Below the pieces are notes generated by a model. That model did no database searches, was not told where the DNA came from, and saw only the letters and a list, made by a program, of their open reading frames with translations. Both the position numbers and the translations under genes were made by a program. Positions 26,978 through 37,753 of a stretch of DNA of 64,000 nt are shown here, one piece after another (within the stretch, counting starts at the first letter, position 1; each line of letters starts with the position of its first letter). Source of the DNA: Jeotgalicoccus nanhaiensis (GTDB lineage Bacteria; Bacillota; Bacilli; Staphylococcales; Salinicoccaceae); NCBI GenBank assembly GCA_004570955.1, contig SPPL01000001.1:1-64000 (forward strand). The letters run 5' to 3'.

Positions 26978-27808
26978 TTAGAAAAAGTCCATATTGTCAC
27001 TTTCGAACCAGTGACGTTTCTTATGTTTTTCATAAGTGATTTCCTGATCTTCGTGTTCTCGGATTTCGATAATATAATCAAAGTCTTCCTGCTTTAATTT
27101 AAAGAATGAATCATCGATCAGCAGGTCCGGATGTTCCACAACTGTTGTACCGTCGTAGTTAAGCACCTGGTTCACGAGACGCTTATGATCCGTATTTGTA
27201 GATTTCGATGTTACCGCGCCGTCGATAATGTAAACATTGCCTTTATCGAATTCCTGCTTGTGGAGACTCGTGCGTTCGGTTTGTTTTAACATGGTCGATG
27301 ATAAAAACAGCCATTTGTCGCCGGCCGATACACTTCCGGCAACGACTGACTCTGTCTTCCCGACCCGCGGCATGCCGCGTACACCGATTAAAAAAGTCTC
27401 ATCGATAGCGAACAGAATAGCAAGGAAGTCTACAACGACACTGATTTCAGCACGTGTAAACCTGAAAATATTTTTGTTTTCCTCCGCCCGCTTTATAAAT
27501 CTGCCGTGGCGGAGCGTCAGCCGGTCTGTAATGGTCGGCGTCCGCATTTTGCCGACTTCAATTTCATCGACATGACGGCAGATCCATTTAAAACGTTCCA
27601 GCTTCCACAAATTATCGGTACGGAGCAGCAGGGCGCGCTGCGAGACTTCAACACCGTTAATCGTTTTAATGCTGAGACCGATATTTCCCATCAGACTCAA
27701 AATATCGCCGAGCAGCCCCGGCCGGTCATCGAGGTTTTTATATTCCAAATAGACTTCTTCGTCGCGTTCCGGATAAAAATTAGGTTTCTCAGTATTCACG
27801 TATACCAT
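26978..27808 (-). CDS. ymfK: DUF3388 family protein YmfK, ACT-like domain plus possible P-loop
   Basis: The N-terminal 85 residues look like an ACT-type regulatory domain (DDRPGLLGDILSLMGNIGLS). Further on, GMPRVGKTES fits the Walker A pattern GxxxxGKT, followed by WLFLSS and VYIIDG stretches, so the rest may be a P-loop nucleotide-binding domain. The function of this conserved Firmicutes family is unknown. It overlaps ymfI by 13 bases and precedes rodZ, suggesting translational coupling. ATG at 27808 directly abuts a GGGGG site, and GTG at 27799 is an alternative start with better spacing. Confidence 0.85.
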   Translation of the reverse strand: MVYVNTEKPNFYPERDEEVYLEYKNLDDRPGLLGDILSLMGNIGLSIKTINGVEVSQRALLLRTDNLWKLERFKWICRHVDEIEVGKMRTPTITDRLTLRHGRFIKRAEENKNIFRFTRAEISVVVDFLAILFAIDETFLIGVRGMPRVGKTESVVAGSVSAGDKWLFLSSTMLKQTERTSLHKQEFDKGNVYIIDGAVTSKSTNTDHKRLVNQVLNYDGTTVVEHPDLLIDDSFFKLKQEDFDYIIEIREHEDQEITYEKHKKRHWFESDNMDFF

Positions 27809-28482
27809 CCCCCGTTAATTTTCAAAACTTCTCCAGTAATGCTGCGCGCATTTTCTGACAGCAAGTATTCCGCCGCCGAAGCGACCTCCCGTGGTTCGAT
27901 TAAGCGCCCTTGCGGTAGGTCTTCCAGCATCATTGCGATGTCTTCTTCAGACAGCTTTAAGGTCATTTTACCACGGACGACACCGGGTGCTACAGCATTA
28001 ACTGTAATATTCGACGGCGCGAGTTCCTTGGCGAGCGATTTGACCAGTGTTTCCTGGGCCCCTTTAAAGGTGCTGTAGATGCTTTCCATGCTCGCACCGT
28101 AAGTGCCCCAGACACTTGAGATTACGATAATGCTCGCACGACGGCTCCGTCTCAGCTTCGGCAGCAGCACCTTGATAAAAGTAATCAGTGCCCTCACGCT
28201 TACGTTGTACTGGCCGTCGACCTGTTCTAAAGTCGTATCCTGTATTAATTCAAACAGCGCTTCACCCGGTGTGAAAATCAGTGTATCGACTGTTTTCACA
28301 CCGCTGAAGCAGCCTGCAAGCTCACTTTCTGAAAACGGCTGTGACAAGTCGAGATAGTGGTGCGTACTGTCAAATTCCGGCGTGTTTTTGTGTGAGAATG
28401 TAATAATTTTATCATTTTTTAAACATTCGTGAATACATTTTCCGATATCACCCGTTGCACCGACTAAAACGACATTACTCAT
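27796..28482 (-). CDS. ymfI: SDR family reductase YmfI (EF-P 5-aminopentanone reductase)
   Basis: This 228-residue short-chain dehydrogenase has the nucleotide-binding loop VGATGDIG at 7-14, the catalytic Ser in VISSVWG and the YxxxK motif in YSTFK. In B. subtilis YmfI reduces 5-aminopentanone on Lys32 of elongation factor P to 5-aminopentanol; the assignment here rests on synteny with ymfF-ymfH-ymfK and family resemblance. It overlaps ymfH by 8 bases, with ATGAGTAA sharing start and stop. Confidence 0.87.
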   Translation of the reverse strand: MSNVVLVGATGDIGKCIHECLKNDKIITFSHKNTPEFDSTHHYLDLSQPFSESELAGCFSGVKTVDTLIFTPGEALFELIQDTTLEQVDGQYNVSVRALITFIKVLLPKLRRSRRASIIVISSVWGTYGASMESIYSTFKGAQETLVKSLAKELAPSNITVNAVAPGVVRGKMTLKLSEEDIAMMLEDLPQGRLIEPREVASAAEYLLSENARSITGEVLKINGGWYT

Positions 28483-29770
28483 AAGCTTTCACAATCACTT
28501 CGACCATGTTTTTCGTGTCGATTGAACTGTTAAAGTAGTTTTTAATATCTTCCAGTGTAATACTATCGATTACTTTCGGCACGTTATATAAATCATAACC
28601 GTCGAAATAATATTTCGTAAACTGGTTGGCAATATACTCAGGCGAGTTCAAGCTCGTTAAGTAATCTCCCATGAGCTCGCGTTTCTGGCTCTGAAGACGT
28701 TTTTCAGAAAAGAAGTCAGTCGTTTTAACTTCGTCGATAATACGCACGATTTCCGCCGTAAACGTTTCATAATCATCCGTTTCCGCTGCCATCAGCGTAT
28801 GTCTCACCATTTCTTCTTCCTGATAGGCGAAGTTAAATGAATCATCGACGATGCCGCGTTCAAGAAGATCTTCGTAATATGGCGACTGTTCACCGAAGAC
28901 CATATCGAGGGCAAAGAGCATCGCTGCATCTCGGCGCTCTCTGACCGCATTGTCGCTGTCATCCGGCAGTGTTTTAAAGCCGAGCATCACTTTAGGTGTC
29001 GATACCGCAAGCTCCATTACTTTCTCTTTAGTTTTAACCGCGTAAGGCTCTTCCGGTATAAAACGTTCGATATCCGACGGCTCGAAATCTGGCCGTGAAT
29101 TCTGATGCGCTTCTATATAAGCGAAAGTTTCTTCTATATTAAAGTCGCCCGCTAAAATCATTACCATATTATCCGGCGCATAGAACGTCTTATGGCATAA
29201 GTACAAATGCTCCGCCGTAATTTCCGAAATCGACTCAAGCGTCCCCGCAATATCGATAGCGACCGGTGAATTTTCGTACATAGCGTTCAGCGTTTCGTGG
29301 TACAGACGGTAGCCTGGATTATCCTGGTACATTTTAATTTCTTCATTGATAATGCCGATTTCCTTCTCTACTTTTTCAGGAGTAAAGTACGGTATTTCCA
29401 CCATATCCATTAAAAGCTGGAGATTTTCAAAGAAGTTTTCCGTCGTGCTGAACAGGTAGCTCGTTCTGTCAATCGATGTAAAGGCGTTCGCACTCGCACC
29501 CATTTCAGAAAACTTGTTGAAGACGTCGCCCGCTTCTTTATCGAACATTTTATGCTCTAAAAAGTGCGCAATGCCGTCCGGCACATTGTGGACTTCGCCG
29601 TGAGCTTTAAAGTGATTGTCCACAGAACCGTACTTCGCCGTGTAGGTGGCAAATTTTTTATTGTAGCCTTTTTTATCGATGATAAATACCTCAAGGCCGT
29701 TATCCATCACCTGTTTATGAACGACTTCATCCAGGTGGTCATAGCGGACTGTTGTATATTTATTGGTCAT
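28475..29770 (-). CDS. ymfH: M16 family zinc metallopeptidase YmfH (catalytic subunit)
   Basis: This 431-residue insulinase-family peptidase has the inverted zinc motif HFLEH in GIAHFLEHKMFD, with the distal Glu in the following helix (ENFFENLQLLMDMVE region). It is likely the active half of a two-protein M16B peptidase with YmfF, encoded just upstream with an 11-base overlap. Substrate unknown. The gene pair sits between ftsK and ymfI as in Bacillus and Staphylococcus. No signal peptide is present, so it should be cytoplasmic. Confidence 0.92.
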   Translation of the reverse strand: MTNKYTTVRYDHLDEVVHKQVMDNGLEVFIIDKKGYNKKFATYTAKYGSVDNHFKAHGEVHNVPDGIAHFLEHKMFDKEAGDVFNKFSEMGASANAFTSIDRTSYLFSTTENFFENLQLLMDMVEIPYFTPEKVEKEIGIINEEIKMYQDNPGYRLYHETLNAMYENSPVAIDIAGTLESISEITAEHLYLCHKTFYAPDNMVMILAGDFNIEETFAYIEAHQNSRPDFEPSDIERFIPEEPYAVKTKEKVMELAVSTPKVMLGFKTLPDDSDNAVRERRDAAMLFALDMVFGEQSPYYEDLLERGIVDDSFNFAYQEEEMVRHTLMAAETDDYETFTAEIVRIIDEVKTTDFFSEKRLQSQKRELMGDYLTSLNSPEYIANQFTKYYFDGYDLYNVPKVIDSITLEDIKNYFNSSIDTKNMVEVIVKAYE

Positions 29771-31034
29771 TGTCTATACCGCCTTTCAGCGTAAATACTG
29801 TATCGAGTTTAATTTTTTCTGCGATGCGGATGACATCCGCTTTCGTAATCGCTTGGAGCTGTTCAGTCCAGCTCTTCACCGGTGCTGTTACAGACTGTTC
29901 TTTTAAAAGCGTGTTGTAATTTAAGGAAATTAAACCGCGCGGCTTGTCCATCGATTCCTTTCGGCTCGACAGCATATTGCGTTTAATTTCTTCGACAAAG
30001 GATGCTTCAAAGTCACCGTCGGTGACGCGCTTAAGTTCGCGCTTCACTGCATCTTCAAACACTTGAATATTGCCATTGTCCACACCCGCCAGCACAAACA
30101 TGTAGCCGTTTTTTACATCGACCTGTGAATGAATCGAATATGCCAGGCTCATTTTTTCGCGGATATTCGTAAAGAGAAGAGATGCCGCACTGCCGCCGAA
30201 CAGCTGATTAAAGACATTCAGCGCCATGACATCTCCGGGCTCTGAATACTGCACACGGAAACCGAGGTTCACTTTCGCCTGCTCAATCCGCTCATGTGCT
30301 GTTTTATATTTTACTTCGGGAACATCCCGTACCGGATAGCCTTTATACGGATACATTTTCGTCTCCTCGTGACTGTGCAGGCGTGATAAGTAATCAAATA
30401 CCTTATCTTCTACCTTGCCCGCAACGAGGATAGACATATCATCCTCTGTCATCATGCTCCTGTGGGCGTCCTTCACATCATCAAGAGTTAAACGCTCTAA
30501 ATCGTCTAAATCACCGAACGATAAGTGTTTATAATCTTCTGTTTCAAACATCGTTTCGAGCAGCATTTCAAAGGCGCGCTGCGAATGATTATCGCGCATG
30601 CTCTTCAGGCGGTTCGTCATCAGGCGCTTTTCACGCTCAAAAAATGCTTCATCCGAGTCATCGTAATTAAACGGCGTATGCAATACGTCTTTTAAGAGTT
30701 CTGTAATATCATTCAGCATGTCGATATCTTCCATAATGAATTTATCATTGACGAATTCAATTGAGAATTTAACGATATGATCGCTGCCTTTTTTGACAAC
30801 ATTCGATGTTAAATGCGCACCGTAATGTTCTGCCAGATATTCAAGCAGCACTGCATTTGACGTAAATTTTTCTGTCTGTTTAATCATCATGCGGCTGAGC
30901 AGACTGCGTACAGTCACACTGCCGCCCGTGAGTGGCGTTCTGAAATAGACGCTCACGACGACTGTTTTAAATTTTTCTGTATATATTTTTACAATTGGCA
31001 CATTATTAATGACTCTTTTGTCTACACCCTGCAT
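29760..31034 (-). CDS. ymfF: M16 family peptidase-like protein YmfF (non-catalytic subunit)
   Basis: This 424-residue M16-fold protein lacks HXXEH; the corresponding stretch reads LEYLAEHYGAHLTS, so it cannot bind zinc in the usual way. The C-terminal half keeps the NLGFRVQYSEPGD and FNQLFGGSAASLLFTNIREKMSLAYS features of the family. M16B enzymes often work as an active/inactive pair, and ymfH downstream is intact. It follows ftsK by 15 bases. Confidence 0.88.
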   Translation of the reverse strand: MQGVDKRVINNVPIVKIYTEKFKTVVVSVYFRTPLTGGSVTVRSLLSRMMIKQTEKFTSNAVLLEYLAEHYGAHLTSNVVKKGSDHIVKFSIEFVNDKFIMEDIDMLNDITELLKDVLHTPFNYDDSDEAFFEREKRLMTNRLKSMRDNHSQRAFEMLLETMFETEDYKHLSFGDLDDLERLTLDDVKDAHRSMMTEDDMSILVAGKVEDKVFDYLSRLHSHEETKMYPYKGYPVRDVPEVKYKTAHERIEQAKVNLGFRVQYSEPGDVMALNVFNQLFGGSAASLLFTNIREKMSLAYSIHSQVDVKNGYMFVLAGVDNGNIQVFEDAVKRELKRVTDGDFEASFVEEIKRNMLSSRKESMDKPRGLISLNYNTLLKEQSVTAPVKSWTEQLQAITKADVIRIAEKIKLDTVFTLKGGIDNDQ

Positions 31035-31049
31035 TAAAAAAACTCCTAA

Positions 31050-33497
31050 CTAATCTTCATGGTTTTCAATCAGGACACTGCGCGGCTTGGAGCCGCTCGC
31101 GGGTCCGATCACCCCGTTCGCTTCCAAATCATCGACGAGACGCGCTGCACGGTTGTAGCCGACTCTGAACTGGCGCTGCAGAAGACTTGCCGACGCGCGC
31201 TGTTCTTCGATTACAAACCATTTTGCATCCGGATAAAGTTCATCTTCCGATTCAACCGGCGCACTTACTGTCTCCTTCTGATTCATTATAACTGATTTCT
31301 CATAATTTGCTTTCATCTGATCTGTAATAAACTTCACGATATCCGTCACTTCATCATCATCGAGGAAAGCACCCTGGACGCGGATCGGCTTCGAACGGCC
31401 GGACGGCAGGAACAGCATGTCCCCGCGTCCGAGCAGTTTCTCTGCACCCATCGAATCGATAATTGTCCGTGAGTCCGTCTGAGAACTTACACTGAAGGCG
31501 ATTCTCGACGGAATATTCGCTTTAATAATACCCGTAATAACATCGACAGACGGACGCTGGGTGGCGATAATTAAATGAATACCCGCTGCCCGCGCCATCT
31601 GTGCAATACGCGTAATCGACGCTTCCACATCTTTTGAAGCCACCATCATTAAGTCCGCGAGCTCATCGACGATAACGACGATGTAAGGCAGTTTCTGCAC
31701 TTTCTCAGGATCATCTGCCTGGCGCTCCAGATACTGGTTGTAAGCTTCAATATTTCTCGTATGCGATGCACTGAAGAGGTCGTATCTTCTTTCCATTTCA
31801 CTCACGATGCGGTTTAAGGCATCGCTTGCTTTCTGCGGATTCGTGACCACCGGCGCTAACAGATGCGGAATACCGTTATAGACGTTCAGCTCAACCATTT
31901 TCGGGTCGATCATCATCATTTTAACTTCATGCGGTTTCGCATTTAAGAGAATGCTGACGATAATGCCGTTAATACATACCGACTTACCGCTTCCTGTTGA
32001 TCCTGCGACGAGCAGGTGAGGCATCTTATTGAGTTCAGCCATTATCGGCGCACCGGAAATATCTTTACCGAGTGCGACTTCAAGCGGATTGTCCGATGAC
32101 TTCCGTTTAATCACTTCGCGCAGCGTAACCATGCTGACAACTGAATTCGGCACTTCGATGCCGACTGCTGATTTGCCCGGTATCGGCGCTTCAATGCGGA
32201 TATCTTTTGCAGCTAAACTGAGCGCAATATCGTTTTGAAGATTGATGATTTTAGATACTTTCACTCCGACGTCAGGCTGAATTTCAAACTGCGTTACAGC
32301 AGGACCGATGCGGATTTTAGACACTTTCGCATTGACATTAAAGTTCTTGAGCGTTTCTTCCAGAATACGCCCCTGCTGGATGACTTCCTTGTTGCTAACT
32401 TTCTCGCCCGGTTCTGCATCGTTGAGCAGGTCAATCGACGGCAGCTTGTACTCGATAAGCTGCTTGAGTTCTTTATCATCGAACTCTTCGAATTCACTGT
32501 CAGCTGCCTCGCCTTCAGGAATATCAACTGCACCATCATCATCCGGCGTGTCGTATTCAAGTTCTTTTTTCTCAGCAACTTCTTTTTCTATCTCAAGCGC
32601 GTGATCTTTTGCGGTCGTATCTTCAGGCGCCTCTATATCTTTATATTCTTCCATCAGAATTTCCGAATCGTAGACTTCCGGTTCAACATATTCGTCGGCT
32701 TCTTCTAAGAGTGAATCTGTTTCAGGCTCATCTTTCTTACTGAAGCGCGCCTTCCGTTTTTTGTCGGTACGCTTTTCAAGCGGGCTGTCTTCGGCCGGCG
32801 TTTCAATAATCGGTTCTGATTTTGCTTTTGGTTTTGATGTCGGTTTCTTTTTGACTTCTTTTTCTTTCTTCGGACGGTTCTGGAACCATTCAGCCAGTCT
32901 TTCAAACAGGCTGACGATTCCAGCGCCGATGGCAGTCAGTCCCCGGATAACAAAATTAAAGTCATTCCGGAGCGACTCCTCAATGCTCTTGTGACGGACG
33001 ATAATAATACTCATATAAATGAAGATTAAGCCGATTAAGAGCGTCCCGAAGAAGCTGATGCTAGTCGCTGAAAAATTGAATAAGGTCTGGCCGATAATAC
33101 CGCCGCCGGTAAAGTCAAAACCCGGCTCTCTCGTCATGACGAGCATATCGTTAAAACTGAAATAATTGTCTGTTCTCGGACGGTCCGATAAATACAAGAT
33201 CGAGTGCAGCAGGAACAAGAGGCCAAACTGCATCATTAAATAGCCGAGCATGCGTTTTGTAAACGGGAATTTTAAATGTGTCGCCAAATAGAAACTCGCG
33301 AGCAATAACACGAGGTATGTAAAGTAGCGGCTTGTGCCAAAAAGAAAATTAAACACTGCATCGGTATATTCCCCGACGAGGCCCAGCTGGAATACTGTAA
33401 TGATAAGTAAAATAATAATGATTAAAGCAAAACTCGCATAATACGTTTTCTTATCATTGTTTTTCTTTTTCGCAGTGCGCTTTCGTTTAGTCGCCAT
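31050..33497 (-). CDS. ftsK: DNA translocase FtsK/SpoIIIE
   Basis: This 815-residue protein has a basic N-terminus, four membrane helices within the first 180 residues, an acidic low-complexity linker to about 370, the translocase motor with Walker A GSTGSGKS and Walker [13 protein letters not shown], and a C-terminal gamma winged-helix domain ([21 protein letters not shown]) that reads KOPS/SRS-like sequences. It pumps the chromosome terminus through the closing septum. AAGGTGG precedes the ATG. Confidence 0.96.
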   Translation of the reverse strand: MATKRKRTAKKKNNDKKTYYASFALIIIILLIITVFQLGLVGEYTDAVFNFLFGTSRYFTYLVLLLASFYLATHLKFPFTKRMLGYLMMQFGLLFLLHSILYLSDRPRTDNYFSFNDMLVMTREPGFDFTGGGIIGQTLFNFSATSISFFGTLLIGLIFIYMSIIIVRHKSIEESLRNDFNFVIRGLTAIGAGIVSLFERLAEWFQNRPKKEKEVKKKPTSKPKAKSEPIIETPAEDSPLEKRTDKKRKARFSKKDEPETDSLLEEADEYVEPEVYDSEILMEEYKDIEAPEDTTAKDHALEIEKEVAEKKELEYDTPDDDGAVDIPEGEAADSEFEEFDDKELKQLIEYKLPSIDLLNDAEPGEKVSNKEVIQQGRILEETLKNFNVNAKVSKIRIGPAVTQFEIQPDVGVKVSKIINLQNDIALSLAAKDIRIEAPIPGKSAVGIEVPNSVVSMVTLREVIKRKSSDNPLEVALGKDISGAPIMAELNKMPHLLVAGSTGSGKSVCINGIIVSILLNAKPHEVKMMMIDPKMVELNVYNGIPHLLAPVVTNPQKASDALNRIVSEMERRYDLFSASHTRNIEAYNQYLERQADDPEKVQKLPYIVVIVDELADLMMVASKDVEASITRIAQMARAAGIHLIIATQRPSVDVITGIIKANIPSRIAFSVSSQTDSRTIIDSMGAEKLLGRGDMLFLPSGRSKPIRVQGAFLDDDEVTDIVKFITDQMKANYEKSVIMNQKETVSAPVESEDELYPDAKWFVIEEQRASASLLQRQFRVGYNRAARLVDDLEANGVIGPASGSKPRSVLIENHED

Positions 33498-33580
33498 CTT
33501 TTACCACCTTCATTTTCACTTTTTAATTATAACAACGGAGATATAAGGTTATCCTAATATCTCCGCCGGTTTACACTCTA

Positions 33581-35254
33581 TTATATTTCAGAAATGATTG
33601 GAATAATCATCGGACGACGCTTCGTTTCATCGTATAGGAATTTGCCAAGGTCATCTCTGATATTTTGTTTTAAGACACTCCATTCAATTTTGCCCGCACT
33701 GATATTGTCTTCGACAATACCTCTGACGTGCTCGGATGCTTCTTTTATCAGCGCTTCCGATTCTTTCACGTAGACGAATCCGCGGGATTGAATTTCAGGT
33801 CCTGCCGTAATTGATCTCGTCTCACGGTTAATAGTAACAACCGCGATAAAGATCCCGTCTTCAGAGAGCAGTCTGCGGTCCCGCAGCACAATGTTGCCGA
33901 CATCGCCGACACCGCTGCCGTCAATCAGGACGTTGCCTGCTTCGACTTTTTCGGTACTGAACATCTTCTCGCCGTCATACTGAACAACGTCCCCTTTTTC
34001 AAGCAGGAAAATATTTTCTGCCTTCACACCTGTTTCAGATGCGAGACGCGCGTGCGCAATCTGGCTTTTAAATTCACCCTGAACAGGAATAAAGTATTCC
34101 GGTTTAAAGATATTCAGCATCATTTTAAGCTCTTCTGCAAGTCCGTGGCCTGAAGCGTGAATATTTTTCGACGGTGTGTTGATTACAGCACCGGCCTTAA
34201 CGAGTTCGTTAAGCGTCGTGTACAGGACAACTTCCATGTTCGATGAAGGCGTCGTTAAAATATACACTTCGTCGCCTTCTTTAATATTTGTTACTTCGTG
34301 CTGGCCGCGCGACATTTTGCCGAGCGCTTCGATCGGTTCACCCTGTGAACCTGTAGCGATAATAACAACTTCATTGTCCGGGTAGTCTTTAATTTCATGA
34401 CTCGGCAGAAGCAGACCGTCCGGAATATCGAAATATCCGAGCTTTCTCGCTACTTTAAATGATGATTCAAGCGTGCGTCCGAGGAACGACACTTTGCGGT
34501 TTACTTTCGCAGCATTGGTCAGCACCTGCTGGATGCGTACGAAGTTCGACGCGTAGCATGATACGATAATGCGGTTTTTAGACTTCTGGAAGGCGTCTAA
34601 AATGTGGTCTTCGATTAAATTCTCCGCCACGTTGTAGCCCGGTTTCTCAGCTTCTGTCGAATCGCTGATCAGCGCGAGCGTTTTATTCTTCTCGGCGAGT
34701 GAATACATCTTCGCCATATTGTAGTCGTAGTTGCCTTTTAAGCTCTGGTCGAATTTAAATTCGCCGGTGTAGACGACTGCACCGTAAGGTGTATTCATAC
34801 TGATGCCGTATGAATCCGGGATACTGTGGGATGTTTCGAAAAATTCCACGTTCGTATCGCCGAACTTCATAACAGATTCATTGTTGATTGCATAAAACTT
34901 AACTTTCTTTTTAACGTTCTTCTCTTTCAGACGTTCTTTAATTAAAGCAAGGGTTAAACGGGAGCCGTAAACAGGTACGTTTAATTCTTGAATAATGTAA
35001 GGAATTGCACCGATTGAGTCTTCATGTCCGTGTGTAACAAAAATCGCTTTCAGGCGATCTTTGTTCTCGAGAACGTATGAAATATCGGGTATGACAATGT
35101 CGATACCCAGCATTTCATCTTCCGGGAACATTAGACCTGCATCGAGAATAAACATATCGTCGTCAACTTCAACGACATACATGTTTTTTGCAATCTCGCC
35201 AACGCCGCCGAGAGGAACGATTTTCACATGTGCTTTTTTACTTTCTTTCTTCAC
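33581..35254 (-). CDS. rnjB: Ribonuclease J2
   Basis: This 557-residue metallo-beta-lactamase/beta-CASP RNase has [21 protein letters not shown] near 37-57, given by its ends. The HxHxDH motif reads H75-G-H77-E-D79-S80, so the last His is Ser. Loss of ligands is typical of J2, the partner with little own activity that forms a heterotetramer with RNase J1. The C-terminal ASGHG stretch (motif [12 protein letters not shown]) is kept. The start is GTG with GGAGG 8 bases upstream. It follows pnp by about 36 bases, as in Staphylococcus; rnjA is not in the window. Confidence 0.92.
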   Translation of the reverse strand: MKKESKKAHVKIVPLGGVGEIAKNMYVVEVDDDMFILDAGLMFPEDEMLGIDIVIPDISYVLENKDRLKAIFVTHGHEDSIGAIPYIIQELNVPVYGSRLTLALIKERLKEKNVKKKVKFYAINNESVMKFGDTNVEFFETSHSIPDSYGISMNTPYGAVVYTGEFKFDQSLKGNYDYNMAKMYSLAEKNKTLALISDSTEAEKPGYNVAENLIEDHILDAFQKSKNRIIVSCYASNFVRIQQVLTNAAKVNRKVSFLGRTLESSFKVARKLGYFDIPDGLLLPSHEIKDYPDNEVVIIATGSQGEPIEALGKMSRGQHEVTNIKEGDEVYILTTPSSNMEVVLYTTLNELVKAGAVINTPSKNIHASGHGLAEELKMMLNIFKPEYFIPVQGEFKSQIAHARLASETGVKAENIFLLEKGDVVQYDGEKMFSTEKVEAGNVLIDGSGVGDVGNIVLRDRRLLSEDGIFIAVVTINRETRSITAGPEIQSRGFVYVKESEALIKEASEHVRGIVEDNISAGKIEWSVLKQNIRDDLGKFLYDETKRRPMIIPIISEI

Positions 35255-35290
35255 ATTGATGTCCTCCTTTGTTAATATCCGGCAGTTATT

Positions 35291-37411
35291 TTAGTCTTCT
35301 TTTTTCTCTTTATCTGTCTCCAGTAATTCTTTGCGCGATGCGTTAACGCGTCCCTGGTTATCGATATTCGTTACTTTAACGAGGATTTTATCGCCTATTT
35401 TAACGACATCTTCAACCTTGTTGACACGTGTATTGTCGAGCTGGGAAATATGCACGAGTGCATCCTTGCCCGGGAAGAGCTGAACGAAGGCGCCGAATTT
35501 CTCGATGCGGCGCACCTCGCCGTTATAAATTTCGCCGACAACCGCTTCGCGTGTAATATCTTCGATAATTTTACGCGCTTCTTTAATTGCTTCCTGGTCG
35601 CTCGAACCGATGTAGACAGTACCATCCTGTTCGATATCCAGTTTAACACCTGTCGCGTCGATAATTTCATTAATTTTCTTACCGCCCGGTCCAATAACGT
35701 CGCGGATTTTAGCAGGTTTAATATGCATAACTTCAACTTTCGGCGCGTGTGCTGATAGTTCAGTGCGCGGCGCGTTGATTGTTGCAAGCATATTATCCAA
35801 AATGTGCAGGCGGCCGATGCGTGCCTGCTCAAGCGCTTCCTGTAAAATCCCTTCATCTAAACCGTCGATTTTAATATCCATCTGAATCGCAGTAATTCCT
35901 TTCGGAGTTCCCGCAACTTTAAAGTCCATATCTCCAAGTGCATCTTCCATGCCCTGAATATCAGACAGAATTGTGTAATTTTCATCTTTCTTAACAAGAC
36001 CCATAGCAATGCCCGCTACCGGTGCTTTAATCGGCACACCTGCATCCATTAAGGCTAATGTCGAACCGCAGATCGATGCCTGTGAAGAAGAACCGTTCGA
36101 TTCAAGTACTTCAGACACGACGCGAATCGTGTACGGGAAGTCCGTTTCATTCGGGATAACCTGCAACAGCGCACGTTCCCCGAGTGCTCCGTGACCGATT
36201 TCGCGGCGACCCGGTCCGCGGATTGGACCTGTTTCACCGACAGAGAAATTCGGGAAGTTATAGTGGTGCATGTAGCGTTTGTTGTCTTCTGTGCCGAGAC
36301 CGTCGATAATCTGGTGCTCGCCGAGGCCGCCGAGCGTTGCAACAGACAGCGCCTGAGTCTGTCCGCGTGTAAATAAAGCTGAACCGTGCGTGCGCGGAAG
36401 CAGTCCCACCTGTGAATTTAAGGGGCGGATTTCTGCCGGTTCGCGGCCGTCAGGACGGATTTTATCGTCTGTAATTAGACGGCGGACTTCAGCTTTAACA
36501 AGGTCGTCGAAAATAGCCGATGCATCTGCTGCGAGTGCGTCGTAATCTTCAGCATCTTCGTCGAGACTTGCGATAATATCCTGCTTGACTGAAGAAATGT
36601 TTTCTTCGCGTGTCTGCTTGTCGTTCTCCTGAATTTTAGCATACAGGTCCATGCTTTCAGCCTGAGCTGTAATCTGTGCGCGGAAGTCCTCGTCAATCTG
36701 CTCGATTTCAACTTCGCGTTTAACAGGTTTAATTTCAGCAATTGCATCGTTCTGGAACTGGACAAGCTCCTTAATGTTTTCGTGACCGAAAAGAATCGCT
36801 TTTAACATAATATCTTCAGGAATTTCCTGTGCCGCTGCTTCCACCATGTTTACTGCGTCGTAAGTCCCCGCAACCTGGAGTTCAAGTTCCGATTTCTCCT
36901 GCTGCTCCACTGTCGGATTGATGATAAACTCCCCGTCGATTAAGCCGACAGTAACACCCGCAATCGGGCCGTCAAAAGGAATATCCGAGACGCTAAGCGC
37001 CATTGAAGATCCGAGCATTGCTGCCATTTCGGGAGATGCATCATTATCTACAGAAAGCACTATAGACATTACCTGTACGTCGTGACGGTAGCCGTCCGGG
37101 AACAGGGGACGAATCGGTCTGTCGATTAGACGGCTCGTGAGCGTCGCATCTTCACTCGGACGCCCTTCACGCTTGTTGAAGCCGCCGGGAATTTTCCCCG
37201 CTGCGTACATTTTCTCCTCGTAAGCTACTGTTAACGGGAAGAAACCGATATTTTTCGGTTCTTTCGATCCTGTCGCTGTAGAGAGCACTACTGTATCGCC
37301 GTAACGTACAAGTACAGAACCGCTCGCCTGCTTAGCCATCTCTCCGTACTCTATAATAAGCGGGCGGCCGCCCCACTCAGTTTCAAACACTTGTTTAGTC
37401 TGTTCATTCAT
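35291..37411 (-). CDS. pnp: Polynucleotide phosphorylase
   Basis: PNPase degrades RNA 3' to 5' with phosphate. There are two RNase PH domains separated by a helical part. Domain 2 carries the [17 protein letters not shown] region. A KH domain ([17 protein letters not shown]) and an S1 domain ([18 protein letters not shown]) end the protein. ATG at 37411 ([10 protein letters not shown]) has AAGGAGAG upstream; the longer frame is not supported. In most Firmicutes pnp directly follows rpsO; here NERD2 and array 4 lie between them. A possible -10 (TATGAT) lies close upstream, so pnp seems to have its own promoter. Confidence 0.96.
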   Translation of the reverse strand: MNEQTKQVFETEWGGRPLIIEYGEMAKQASGSVLVRYGDTVVLSTATGSKEPKNIGFFPLTVAYEEKMYAAGKIPGGFNKREGRPSEDATLTSRLIDRPIRPLFPDGYRHDVQVMSIVLSVDNDASPEMAAMLGSSMALSVSDIPFDGPIAGVTVGLIDGEFIINPTVEQQEKSELELQVAGTYDAVNMVEAAAQEIPEDIMLKAILFGHENIKELVQFQNDAIAEIKPVKREVEIEQIDEDFRAQITAQAESMDLYAKIQENDKQTREENISSVKQDIIASLDEDAEDYDALAADASAIFDDLVKAEVRRLITDDKIRPDGREPAEIRPLNSQVGLLPRTHGSALFTRGQTQALSVATLGGLGEHQIIDGLGTEDNKRYMHHYNFPNFSVGETGPIRGPGRREIGHGALGERALLQVIPNETDFPYTIRVVSEVLESNGSSSQASICGSTLALMDAGVPIKAPVAGIAMGLVKKDENYTILSDIQGMEDALGDMDFKVAGTPKGITAIQMDIKIDGLDEGILQEALEQARIGRLHILDNMLATINAPRTELSAHAPKVEVMHIKPAKIRDVIGPGGKKINEIIDATGVKLDIEQDGTVYIGSSDQEAIKEARKIIEDITREAVVGEIYNGEVRRIEKFGAFVQLFPGKDALVHISQLDNTRVNKVEDVVKIGDKILVKVTNIDNQGRVNASRKELLETDKEKKED

Positions 37412-37535
37412 AATTTGTTTTCTCTCCTTAGCTTTGGCACTTATAATTATCATATCATTTTTGCTGTGAAATATATATATAAAAAGGTGGCGGGTTTTAG
37501 AGCGCTGGCGGGGGTTGCGTGCCTGTGGGAGGTGC

Positions 37536-37753
37536 TCATTGTCACTAGGACGGCGCTGCGCGACTATGAATTCCGCTCATTGTCACTAAGACGGCGCTGC
37601 GTGACTATGAAATCCGCTCATTGTCACTAGGACGGCGCTACGTGACTATGAATTCCGCTCATTGTCACTATGACGGCACTGCGCGACTATGAAATCTGCT
37701 CATTGTCACCAAGACGGCACTGCGTGACTATGAATTCCGCTCATTATTGTCAC
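37536..37753. repeat. Array 4: 41-bp repeats of a second arm type, joined to NERD2
   Basis: Left arms TCATTGTCAC start at 37536, 37577, 37618, 37659, 37700 and 37741, again an exact 41-bp period. Units read TCATTGTCAC, 14 bp (TAGGACGGCGCTGC), GTGACTATGA, then 7 bp (ATTCCGC). The arms are complementary except for one central T-T. The final arm has a 3-bp insertion and overlaps the NERD2 stop codon (37750-37752). A degenerate half unit precedes 37536. The arm sequence differs from arrays 1-3 but period, arm order and TCAT...ATGA borders are the same. Confidence 0.95.

Noticed and set aside
33537-33564. Terminator between rnjB and ftsK
   Set aside because: A hairpin GGAGATAT/ATATCTCC exists, but its loop is long and no proper T-run follows, so I do not list it as a feature.
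36475-36765. Frameshifted second product within pnp
   Set aside because: The pnp frame is intact over its full family length; the overlapping frame is a codon-bias artefact.
37391-37630. Plus-strand reading frame of 79 codons running through array 4
   Set aside because: It is open only because of the repeats and the pnp upstream region; it has no ribosome binding site and no recognisable protein.
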